In this document: positions 16,396-24,230 of the stretch, in pieces
Layout: each line of letters starts with the position of its first letter
How positions within the stretch are numbered: position 1 is the first letter of the stretch
Source: Sulfurovum sp. UBA4779
Lineage (GTDB): Bacteria; Campylobacterota; Campylobacteria; Campylobacterales; Sulfurovaceae
Assembly (NCBI GenBank): GCA_002403155.1
Contig: DHHF01000006.1
Coordinates: 124,001-188,000, forward strand
Direction of reading: 5' to 3'
DNA length: 64,000 nt
Made by a program: the position numbers and the translations under genes
Notes under the pieces: generated by a model
Databases searched by the model: none
What the model saw: the letters and a program-made list of their open reading frames with translations, nothing else
What the model was told of the DNA's origin: nothing

Positions 16396-17646
16396 TTACC
16401 GTATAATCGTATCGTCGCGATCGGGACTTGTCGATATCATCCCTATTTTAGTTCCGATCATCTTTTCAAGCGCCAAAATATATGACTGCGCATTCTGCGG
16501 AAGCGCATCAAATGTCCTTATGCCTTGGGTTTTGCTCCAGCCCGGAAAACTTTGATACACAGGGGTCGCCTCTTCAAGGTCGTAAGGCACATAGTCAATC
16601 TCTTTGCCTTCCACTTCATAAGCTACGCATACCTTTACCTCTTCAAAACCGTCAAGCACGTCCAGTTTCATCAGCGCCACCTGGTCTACGCCATTGATGC
16701 GCACGGCATGGCGCATTGCTACCGCATCAAACCAGCCGCATCTTCGCGGCCTTCCGGTAGTGGTGCCAAACTCATAGCCGTTTTGACGCAAGATGTTGCC
16801 TTCTTTGCTCAACTCTTCACTCGGAAAAGGTCCGTTTCCGACTCTTGTACAGTATGCTTTGGCAATCCCTGTTACTTTACCTAAATCTTTCGGGCTCAGC
16901 CCAAGGCCTGAACAAGCGCCGGCACTCACCGTTGTTGAAGAGGTCACATAAGGATAGGTGCCATGGTCGATATCGAGCATCGTACCCTGTGCCCCTTCGA
17001 GCAAAACTTTTTTGTCTTCTTTCAAGATGTCCCACATCATTTGTGTCGTATCCACAATGTAAGGTGCAAGCGCTTTCTTATACTCTTCAAGCTCTTTTAA
17101 AAGTTCCTCTTTTGCCAGAGGCTTGATCCCCATGGCTTCAAAAATAGTTTGATTGGCCTCAAAATATGCCATAATCTTTTCAGTCAGTCTATCAGGATGA
17201 AGCAATTCTCCCAACCGATGCCCTACTCTGGCAATCTTATCTTCATAGGCAGGGCCGATACCTTTCCCGGTTGTACCAATGGCTTTGTCGCCTTTTGTAC
17301 GTTCTCTTGCCTGATCTATCAAGGCATGATAGGGCAATAAAATATGGGCTTTATCCGAAAGAAAAAGCCTGCCCTTAAGGTCTCCAAACTGCTCCATTTC
17401 TTTAATAAAGTCTTTCGGAGAGATCACCACTCCGTTGCCCACAATGTTTTTTGCTTTTGGATTAAGCACACCGGAAGGAATGAGATGGAGTGCATATTTT
17501 TTATCACCGATTACGATCGTATGCCCGGCATTATGCCCCCCTGCAAAACGACAAACATAATCATGTGTTTGTGCCATATGATCAACAATCTTTCCTTTTC
17601 CTTCGTCTCCCCATTGAAGCCCTACAATTAAACCCGCTTTGCTCAT
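16396..17646 (-). CDS. purA: Adenylosuccinate synthetase
   Basis: A 416-aa enzyme joining IMP and aspartate with GTP on the path to AMP. Visible: VGLQWGDEGKGKIVD (GTP P-loop, residues about 8-22), FAGGHNAGHTIVI, QARERTKGDKAIGTTGKGIG (IMP site, quoted in part), and TTGRPRRCGWFDAVAMRHAV. Length is normal. The gene follows hisZ by 6 bp, so purine and histidine functions are transcribed together. Confidence 0.97.
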   Translation of the reverse strand: MSKAGLIVGLQWGDEGKGKIVDHMAQTHDYVCRFAGGHNAGHTIVIGDKKYALHLIPSGVLNPKAKNIVGNGVVISPKDFIKEMEQFGDLKGRLFLSDKAHILLPYHALIDQARERTKGDKAIGTTGKGIGPAYEDKIARVGHRLGELLHPDRLTEKIMAYFEANQTIFEAMGIKPLAKEELLKELEEYKKALAPYIVDTTQMMWDILKEDKKVLLEGAQGTMLDIDHGTYPYVTSSTTVSAGACSGLGLSPKDLGKVTGIAKAYCTRVGNGPFPSEELSKEGNILRQNGYEFGTTTGRPRRCGWFDAVAMRHAVRINGVDQVALMKLDVLDGFEEVKVCVAYEVEGKEIDYVPYDLEEATPVYQSFPGWSKTQGIRTFDALPQNAQSYILALEKMIGTKIGMISTSPDRDDTIIR

Positions 17647-17652
17647 CCTATT

Positions 17653-18507
17653 TTACTCCCTACTCATTTTTTCCATTTTATATGCAATGCATTCATCCGT
17701 ATAAAGCGCAAACCCTGCCGCTTCTACATTATCGATCATATAAATGCCGCCTGTTGCCAAAAGTGCATTCCCCTCAAACATTCTAAACGTCAAAGAATCA
17801 TAATATCTCAGCTTTGCATAAAAAAGCGGAGAAATGACCATCGATGCATAATTTATGCTTTGAGCAGCTGCTTTTATTTTTTCTAGTTCCTTCTTAATAT
17901 CTTCAGGAAAAACACTTAAATCTTTCAGATCATCCATACTGTTGATGCTTACCAGCGATTCCATCCAAGGCAAATTTGTACAGAGAATCTGCTCGATATG
18001 CATGGATTTTAATACTTCAAGTGAAACACCGTATTTTTCATTGAGCAGATGCGGAATACGAATATTGGATATTTGCATGATAGGCTCAATCTCAAATTTT
18101 TTTAAAAGTACGACGGTGGTTTGCGCCGCCTCTTCAAAACTGCCGTCTATGATTTCGGCTCCGATCTGATACTGCTCTTTTGTCGGATAAGCAACGGTAG
18201 GCTGGATATAAAACCATTTTTTTGATTCCATACTGCGTCCGAGCCTTTTGGTGACGATACGCACCACATCCGCCGTAGAATCTGCGCGCAAAGTCACCTC
18301 ATGATTGCTCTCGTCATTCAGGCGGACAAGCGCATTGTTTTTTTCAAAAGATTCATGCTGATGATAAGAAAAAATAGGGGTAACAATCTCTTCATATCCA
18401 AGCGCTGCCAAGGTGCTGCTTGCGCTGTTTTCAATCTCTCTTTTAAGCTTTGCGCTTTTGCCGAAATAAAGCCGGCTTCCGCTAGGGATTTCATGTTCAA
18501 ATATCAT
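17653..18507 (-). CDS. hisZ: HisZ-like ATP phosphoribosyltransferase regulatory subunit
   Basis: A 284-aa protein of the class II aminoacyl-tRNA-synthetase fold, resembling histidyl-tRNA synthetase without the anticodon domain. Motif 2-like VTLRADSTADVVRIVTKRL and KWFYIQPTVAYPTKEQYQIG, then GAEIIDG, are clear; the C-terminal segment FEGNALLATGGIYMIDN matches motif 3 position. The family activates short-form HisG in histidine synthesis. hisG is not in the window. It lies between the aminotransferase and purA with 6-bp gaps on both sides. Confidence 0.82.
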   Translation of the reverse strand: MIFEHEIPSGSRLYFGKSAKLKREIENSASSTLAALGYEEIVTPIFSYHQHESFEKNNALVRLNDESNHEVTLRADSTADVVRIVTKRLGRSMESKKWFYIQPTVAYPTKEQYQIGAEIIDGSFEEAAQTTVVLLKKFEIEPIMQISNIRIPHLLNEKYGVSLEVLKSMHIEQILCTNLPWMESLVSINSMDDLKDLSVFPEDIKKELEKIKAAAQSINYASMVISPLFYAKLRYYDSLTFRMFEGNALLATGGIYMIDNVEAAGFALYTDECIAYKMEKMSRE

Positions 18508-18513
18508 CGGATC

Positions 18514-19617
18514 TTATGCCTTGAAATAGGTTTCATTAAACACACGGCTAGCCGTACCGTCAAATGCTCTTCTTCCCAGTTCATCAAGTGCAAGTTCTAT
18601 TGCGTTTACTACCCATGCAGATTCATATACGGGGATAAGGCCCATTTGGTTGATACGGAAAATTTTTCCTTTGAGATGATCTTGGCCGCCTGCAATGTTT
18701 ACGCCGTATTTTGTTTTAAGCAGTTTTCGTATCGCTTCCGCATCTTCATCTAATACGGTACTCATGGCAAGGGCTGGCATCTTAGGATATACGCTGAAAC
18801 CTATCGCTTCAAGTGCTGCCTGTGTTGCTTTTGCCCGTTTTGCAGTCGCCTCATATAGTGCATCCATCCCCTCTTTCTCAATTTCGTCAAAAATCGCATT
18901 AAGCCCGATAATCAATGTAGTTGCCGCAGTCCAAGCCGTAGTGTTTTTCTGCTGATTTTTGATCTCTATCGCAAGATTGAAATAATAATCTTTGCCTTTT
19001 CCTATTTTTTCTACCGCTTTGTTTGAAAGGCCTATCATTGCAAGCCCGGGAGGCAGCATCAATGCCTTTTGGCTTCCTGTGACCAACGCATCAATATGCG
19101 TCACATCAATTTTTTCTACCCCCACAGCCGTAATGCCGTCTGCTACGACCATAATCCGGGGATTGATCTCTTTGGCACGTTTGGCTATGGCTTCTACAGG
19201 GTGTCTAAGCCCTCCTGCACTTTCGCATATCTGGATAAAAATTGCATCGATATCAGGATTGTCAAAAAGGGCTTTTTCTACATCTGCAACCGCGGCGGGG
19301 GCATCCCATTCATAGCAAAGCTCTATCTTCTCTCTCCCCATCGCATCTGCAATTTTCCCAAAACGCTCGCCAAACTTGCCGGCATTGATCGTCAATGCTT
19401 TTTTTTCGCATAAATTCACCATACACGCCTGCATCGCTCCGGTTCCCGAACTGGCAACCATCACACATTCGTCCATGCCCAATAACGACAACAAACGTTC
19501 GCGCGCTTCTTTAAAAATAGCTTCAAACTCTGGTGTTCTATGGTGCAATGTAGGCGTTGCCATGGCTTGGCGCACAGATTCGGGTACGGGAGTCGGTCCG
19601 GGAGTAAAAAGTAACAT
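18514..19617 (-). CDS. Class V PLP aminotransferase (alanine/serine-glyoxylate type)
   Basis: A 367-aa enzyme of the small-molecule aminotransferase V group. It opens FTPGPTPVPESVRQAM, has HHRTPEF, the glycine loop VASSGTGAMQACMVN, VVADGITAVGV before the PLP aspartate region, and the Schiff-base lysine in VTGSQKALMLPPG (about 184). Substrates likely include serine or alanine with glyoxylate or pyruvate; the exact pair is not readable. In older annotations such proteins appear as 'soluble hydrogenase subunit', which is a misnomer. First gene of the hisZ-purA run. A terminator hairpin lies about 70 bp upstream of its start. Confidence 0.85.
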   Translation of the reverse strand: MLLFTPGPTPVPESVRQAMATPTLHHRTPEFEAIFKEARERLLSLLGMDECVMVASSGTGAMQACMVNLCEKKALTINAGKFGERFGKIADAMGREKIELCYEWDAPAAVADVEKALFDNPDIDAIFIQICESAGGLRHPVEAIAKRAKEINPRIMVVADGITAVGVEKIDVTHIDALVTGSQKALMLPPGLAMIGLSNKAVEKIGKGKDYYFNLAIEIKNQQKNTTAWTAATTLIIGLNAIFDEIEKEGMDALYEATAKRAKATQAALEAIGFSVYPKMPALAMSTVLDEDAEAIRKLLKTKYGVNIAGGQDHLKGKIFRINQMGLIPVYESAWVVNAIELALDELGRRAFDGTASRVFNETYFKA

Positions 19618-19684
19618 AATGATCCTCTTGTTTTGCTTTATATGATGACATAATGAGTAGCGATTATATCCAAAAGGAAGTTAG

Positions 19685-19709
19685 AGAAGGGTAAGAAACC
19701 AACCCTTCT
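19685..19709 (-). terminator. Terminator after the YceI gene
   Basis: Inverted repeat agaagggt/acccttct with a nine-base loop, 9 bp after the YceI stop on the minus strand, followed by CTAACTTCC. Stem quality is good; the T run is weak. Confidence 0.5.
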
Positions 19710-19717
19710 TTGTTGAT

Positions 19718-20251
19718 TTATTGATAAGCAATTGAAAATTCAATCGCTACATCCTGCCATGTTTTTCCTTCATGGAGATCATAGCATGCTTTATTGATCG
19801 CCTGTAAAGAAGGAATCATATCAAAATCTGCCAAATCAATATATCCATTGGCTTGGATCGTATTGTCATTTACCTGATACTGCATCGGCACTTCTTTGCT
19901 TTGACGGTTCATGGTGATTTTCACTATCAACGTGCTCTCTTTTGCAGAAATGATCTGCGCTTCTATGGAAGCATTGGATTGAACGCTGAAGAATGCGTTT
20001 ACAAGCTTCTCGTCTCTTTCTTTATGGCCGCTATTGACGCTGCCTGTTTTGATGTCAGCTTTCAATCCTTCTAACATCTTTGGTATGCTGTTTGCTTCTT
20101 TTTTTCCGGAAAGTTCAATTGCATCAAACCCTCCGGATACACCTGCTTTGGACGGCGTTTTAAATGCCGTAAACTTTACGGCTGCTTTTGTAGGCTCATA
20201 GGCTAATACAACCGCACTCGCCATTAAAAACACAAGTAATCCTTTTTTCAT
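19718..20251 (-). CDS. YceI family periplasmic protein
   Basis: A 177-aa protein with a signal peptide (KKGLLVFLMASAVVLA) and a YceI lipocalin-like domain: AVKFTAFKTPSKAGVSGGFD, LEGLKADIKTGSVNSGHKER, DEKLVNAFF, then strands of VPMQYQVNDNTIQANGYIDL. YceI proteins bind long isoprenoid or similar lipids. Length is close to the family norm. It stands alone with a terminator behind it and 63 bp to the CiaB gene; no functional partner is evident. Confidence 0.85.
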   Translation of the reverse strand: MKKGLLVFLMASAVVLAYEPTKAAVKFTAFKTPSKAGVSGGFDAIELSGKKEANSIPKMLEGLKADIKTGSVNSGHKERDEKLVNAFFSVQSNASIEAQIISAKESTLIVKITMNRQSKEVPMQYQVNDNTIQANGYIDLADFDMIPSLQAINKACYDLHEGKTWQDVAIEFSIAYQ

Positions 20252-20314
20252 TGTTTATCCTTTTATTTTTTATAACGATTTTATCTTTTTAAATTAAAAA
20301 AACAAATTTTTATA

Positions 20315-22150
20315 CTAATCCAATGTTGTAATTTGCTGTCCGATTGCCTGATATCTTTGATAGTAATGCTCCACAAAATCACGCACATCCTTTTGAAGCG
20401 GAAGATAGACGCCGCCGCTTTTCATTGCATACCGGCTCAAATAGAGATTGGCGTCTTGTTTGCTTAGATAATGCTGTGCCAGTTTTTTGTATGCTTCAAT
20501 ATAAGCCTCCTTCATCGCTTCATAGCATTCATAGTGTATCCGGATCGTCTTATCGTAAGTTACTATACCCGATTCAAAAAGGATCGCCAAATGCATTAAA
20601 CCTTCGCAATAATAAGGCAGCACCTCGCCCACTTCCCGCCATGCCATTAAGCCCACGGCGCGCGAAACAATATCATCGACGATATGGGGTTTAAGCGATT
20701 CGTTTTCATGATAAAAAAATGCCATCAAACCCCCTGTTGTTGCCTTAAACTCTTCTATGTTTTTAAACTGGCCGGTACTGTTCATTTTTGTTTCTGTGTC
20801 CGAATCTATCCATAAAATATGTCCAAATTCATGCCCTATCGTGGAGATATCATAAAGCTCATGCCACAATGCCGGTTCATTTTCGATGACTGCCCTTTGC
20901 TTTTTGACAAAGGCTTCGCCCATTGCCTCTATGCTTAATTTCATAACCGGCTTGGATTTTTTGCTCTCAAGAACAAAATCGGCATACGCAAATATCTTTT
21001 TGCCAAGCTCGCTGGAGACCTCCTCGTCGTTGGGAACCACCTGCGCGGAAAAGAGCCCGTTAAATTCCGCACCGTAATAAAGCATCGGCTGCCCTATGTA
21101 AAGCTGTGTTTCTCTGACTTGCATCAAATTTTTTGAGATGATGCGACGTGCTTCTTCTCCCCATTCCCGGGCCATAGCGGAAGCAAAATGTTCCATATTT
21201 TCCCTTGTGCAAGAACTCTTCTGCAGTGCAGGGTTTACGATACGCAAATCCCATTCCAGCGCGACGGCTTTTCTGTATTGGTCTTCATAATACTCCAAAG
21301 GATGGCCTATCTGCAAAGGGGCAGTGATCTTCATCCATGCCCTGTCTACATTGGCCCAATATTCGATAAGTTCATCAGGCCTGGTATGAGAAAACGCATT
21401 GTTGATGGCTATCAAATATTCCAGCCATGCCTCTTTTTGCCCAAATACCTCATCTTCAAGCATTGTCAGCATTCCTATAAATACCGCTAAAGCTTCTTTG
21501 ACTTGAGCGACCTCTTCTTTGAAAGCTTCGGCATATGCGACTCTTTTAAAGCTGCCGTCTTTTTCTTGATGAAGCACGGAGTAGCAGCGATCCCCTATCT
21601 CGCCGCGGCTGTTTAAATCAAGCAAAGATTCGTTTTGAAGCTTTTCAAAAATCTTCCCTTCATCCCCGTTAAATAGCGTAAAAAGTTCGCGGTTTATTCC
21701 ATAAATAATATGTGATGTCCAAGCATTCTGCCATCCGCTTATTGCGCTGCCTACTGCGTGTGTGCCTGAAATAATCATACGATAAAAGGGCGTAAGAAGC
21801 TGTGACTCTTCAACCCATGCGATAAAAGCCTCATGCCGTTTAAGATGCAGGCTGCTTACAAAATTGTAAGCGAGTTCTTTCTTTTTTTCTCTCTCTTCTT
21901 GATTTAGATTTTCCTTTTGCAGTACCTGTTCAAGCGCATCTTCCCGAAGATTGACGATACGCGTCAATGCAGCCATGATTGTCTCATCGTCTCTGTTTAA
22001 ATCAAGATATGCCAAAAACTCATCGACAATTTTTGAGGCTTCATCATGCCCCTTGCCAAGCAGCTTATAAAAAGAGTTAAGCGCTTCTTGCCTTATTTGC
22101 AATTCATCATATATTTTTTGCAAATCTTGCATAAATTGTTGTTGTGTCAT
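20315..22150 (-). CDS. ciaB: CiaB-family protein with a HExxH metalloprotease-like motif
   Basis: A 611-aa cytoplasmic protein without a signal peptide or membrane helix. Length and features fit the CiaB family, named for Campylobacter invasion antigen B but spread across Campylobacterota. The N-terminal third is charged and helical (LREDALEQVLQKENLNQEER). About residue 438 is STIGHEFGHILWIDSDTE, an HExxH zinc motif, followed by NIEEFKATTGGLMAFFYHE, where the glutamate in EEFKA could be the third ligand as in gluzincins. That suggests a metallopeptidase-like enzyme and not merely a secreted effector. Stop and start are close to rdgB (1-bp gap), so they are co-transcribed. Family name from memory of size and pattern; motif is directly visible. 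Confidence 0.72.
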   Translation of the reverse strand: MTQQQFMQDLQKIYDELQIRQEALNSFYKLLGKGHDEASKIVDEFLAYLDLNRDDETIMAALTRIVNLREDALEQVLQKENLNQEEREKKKELAYNFVSSLHLKRHEAFIAWVEESQLLTPFYRMIISGTHAVGSAISGWQNAWTSHIIYGINRELFTLFNGDEGKIFEKLQNESLLDLNSRGEIGDRCYSVLHQEKDGSFKRVAYAEAFKEEVAQVKEALAVFIGMLTMLEDEVFGQKEAWLEYLIAINNAFSHTRPDELIEYWANVDRAWMKITAPLQIGHPLEYYEDQYRKAVALEWDLRIVNPALQKSSCTRENMEHFASAMAREWGEEARRIISKNLMQVRETQLYIGQPMLYYGAEFNGLFSAQVVPNDEEVSSELGKKIFAYADFVLESKKSKPVMKLSIEAMGEAFVKKQRAVIENEPALWHELYDISTIGHEFGHILWIDSDTETKMNSTGQFKNIEEFKATTGGLMAFFYHENESLKPHIVDDIVSRAVGLMAWREVGEVLPYYCEGLMHLAILFESGIVTYDKTIRIHYECYEAMKEAYIEAYKKLAQHYLSKQDANLYLSRYAMKSGGVYLPLQKDVRDFVEHYYQRYQAIGQQITTLD

Positions 22151-22151
22151 T

Positions 22152-22766
22152 CTATCTGCCTTGTTTTTGCTTTAACATTTTAATAATAGGCTGTGCTAAT
22201 TTCAAGGCTTTTGCCCTGTGGGAAATCTCTTTTTTAATCTCCTCGTCAAGCTCGCCGAGCGTGCAATCATATCCTAAAGGGATAAACATCGGATCATACC
22301 CAAAACCTTTTTTTCCGCGTGCTTCGTCGATAGCTTCGCCATACATCCAGCCGTGCACGACATATTCCCCATAACCGCATACGATCGCAATCGCAGCGGT
22401 ATAGTAGGCAGGCGTGTGCTTTATGCCTTGCTCCTTGAGCGCTCCTATCAGTTTATAAAGATTGTCTTTGTCTGTTGCATTTTTTCCGGCATACCTTGCC
22501 GAATAGATACCGGGAACACCGCCAAGCTGAGGCAAACTGATGCCGCTGTCGTCGGCCATGACGATATAAGCTTCCGACGGCTTCTCTTTGCTTAATTTTT
22601 TATAAATCGTTCTGGCTTTGATCAACGCATTGGCCGCAAACGTATCTCCGTCCTCGACGATCTCAAGATCCCCCAACAGCTCCGAAAAGGCTACCACCTC
22701 ATCTTGGCACATCTCTTTAATCTCGCGCAGTTTGCCTTTGTTTCCCGTTGCCAATACCAGCTTCAT
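22152..22766 (-). CDS. rdgB: XTP/dITP pyrophosphatase (Ham1 family)
   Basis: A 204-aa enzyme that removes non-canonical purine triphosphates (XTP, dITP). Visible: MKLVLATGNKGKLREIKEM with the TxNxxK phosphate-binding motif, VMADDSGISLPQLGGVPGIYSARYAG (quoted in parts, contains the catalytic aspartates), and GFGYDPMFIPLG near the end. Length is normal. It is divergent from the MFS gene and leads into ciaB. Confidence 0.95.
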   Translation of the reverse strand: MKLVLATGNKGKLREIKEMCQDEVVAFSELLGDLEIVEDGDTFAANALIKARTIYKKLSKEKPSEAYIVMADDSGISLPQLGGVPGIYSARYAGKNATDKDNLYKLIGALKEQGIKHTPAYYTAAIAIVCGYGEYVVHGWMYGEAIDEARGKKGFGYDPMFIPLGYDCTLGELDEEIKKEISHRAKALKLAQPIIKMLKQKQGR

Positions 22767-22802
22767 TCCTGCTCCTTTTTAAAAAACAAATGCCGCCCTT
22801 TT

Positions 22803-22816
22803 AAAGAGATCTCTTT
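22803..22816. promoter_or_regulatory. Perfect palindrome in the rdgB/MFS divergent region
   Basis: AAAGAGATCTCTTT is a 14-bp perfect palindrome, 36 bp upstream of rdgB and about 70 bp upstream of the MFS start. The symmetry and place between divergent genes suit a dimeric regulator site. No regulator gene adjoins it. Confidence 0.3.
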
Positions 22817-22847
22817 GTTTTCTTATCTGCCCTTAACTTTTTTGGAA

Positions 22848-22853
22848 TATAAT
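22848..22853 (+). promoter_or_regulatory. Consensus -10 box for the MFS gene
   Basis: TATAAT in TTGGAATATAATGGGACA, 32 bp before the ATG. The upstream sequence is T-rich without a clear -35. Translation is served by AGAGGTATCACT. Confidence 0.6.
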
Positions 22854-22885
22854 GGGACAAATTTTATCTAAACAGAGGTATCACT

Positions 22886-24211
22886 ATGTTTAAACAAATA
22901 TTGCCATTAAGCTCAATCGTCGGACTGAGGTTTTTCGGGCTGTTTGTCGTACTGCCGGTACTGAGCAGCTATGCCATAGGGCTTGATGGCGCCAATGCAA
23001 TGCTGGCAGGCATTGTAATGGGCGGATATGCCATCACTCAGGCGATCTTTCAAGTACCTTTTGGCCATCTCAGCGACAGGATAGGACGCAAAAATGCCAT
23101 ATTGATAGGCTCAGTCATATTTCTGATCGGCTCGGTAGTATCTGCGATAAGTACCGATATCTATATGTTGATGCTTGGCAGATTTTTACAGGGTACCGGC
23201 GCAGTAGGCGCAGTGGTCAGTGCGATGATAAGCGACTTGGTACGGGAAGAGCAGCGAAGCCATGCCATGGCAATGATGGGCGGTACGATCGCCATGAGCT
23301 TTGTGGCCGCCATGATCATCTCTCCCCTCATGAGCGGAGTATGGGGTGTGCCGGGTCTGTTTTGGCTCACTGCTGCGCTTACAGTAGCAACGATTATCAT
23401 GCTTTATACCATTATCCCGGAGAGTCCAAAAATCATACATACTTTCAGCGAGGAAGAAAAAGGGTTAAAAGGCGTACTTGCCGACAAACAGCTTGGCAAA
23501 ATGTATATCACATTTCTTTTCCACTCCTCTGTGATGACCATGGCATTCTTCCTCATCCCCCTTGTGATGACATCGGCCCATGACGGATTTGGCTGGGCCA
23601 AAGCGGAACTTTGGAAAATCTATCTGCCCGCCGTCTTTCTTGGGATGCTTGCCATGGGACCTTCCGCCGTATTCGGAGAAAAATACGGCAAGGGCAAACA
23701 GGTATTCATCATTTCGATTCTTTTGAACGTTTTAGGCTTTATGATGATGGGATATGCCCCTTCGGCTTTAGTCTTTGGGATAGGAGCAGCGCTCTTTTTT
23801 ATAGGATTTATGATGTTTGAACCGCTTTTACAGAGTTTTGTGTCCAAAATGGCAAAAACACACCAGAAAGGACTGGCGCTAGGCATCGCAAATACTTTCG
23901 GATATATCGGAACATTCCTTGGCGGGATTTTGGCGGGATATGTCATGCAACATTACACCAAAACCGCCCTTGCCTGGATCGTCTTTATGATAGGCGCGGC
24001 ATGGATAGCATGGATCATCTCCATGAAAAACCCAAACAGCAGAGGCAACGTCTATCTTCCGCTGGATATCTTCGACAGAGAGAAAGTTGCCGCACTCAAA
24101 TCCCACCCCGCCATTGTAGAGACCTACATCAATGAAACGGAAAATATTGCGATTATCAAGTATGAAAAAGAGCTGATTGACGAAGATGAGATCAGAGGGA
24201 TGTTAAGCTAA
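22886..24211 (+). CDS. MFS transporter, YajR-like, with a C-terminal soluble domain
   Basis: A 441-aa protein with twelve predicted helices. The MFS signature after helix 2 reads FGHLSDRIGRKNAILIG, and helix 4 has LGRFLQGTGAVGAVVSAM. After the last helix (about 380) a charged domain follows: NSRGNVYLPLDIFDREKVA and NETENIAIIKYEKELIDEDE, which looks like the ferredoxin-like YAM domain of E. coli YajR. The substrate is unknown; drug or metabolite efflux is likely from family. The same rdgB-MFS divergent arrangement occurs in Campylobacter, as far as I recall. It converges with tkt, 19 bp away, without an obvious strong terminator. Confidence 0.87.
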   Translation: MFKQILPLSSIVGLRFFGLFVVLPVLSSYAIGLDGANAMLAGIVMGGYAITQAIFQVPFGHLSDRIGRKNAILIGSVIFLIGSVVSAISTDIYMLMLGRFLQGTGAVGAVVSAMISDLVREEQRSHAMAMMGGTIAMSFVAAMIISPLMSGVWGVPGLFWLTAALTVATIIMLYTIIPESPKIIHTFSEEEKGLKGVLADKQLGKMYITFLFHSSVMTMAFFLIPLVMTSAHDGFGWAKAELWKIYLPAVFLGMLAMGPSAVFGEKYGKGKQVFIISILLNVLGFMMMGYAPSALVFGIGAALFFIGFMMFEPLLQSFVSKMAKTHQKGLALGIANTFGYIGTFLGGILAGYVMQHYTKTALAWIVFMIGAAWIAWIISMKNPNSRGNVYLPLDIFDREKVAALKSHPAIVETYINETENIAIIKYEKELIDEDEIRGMLS

Positions 24212-24230
24212 GGCCTAACATACCAATTTT

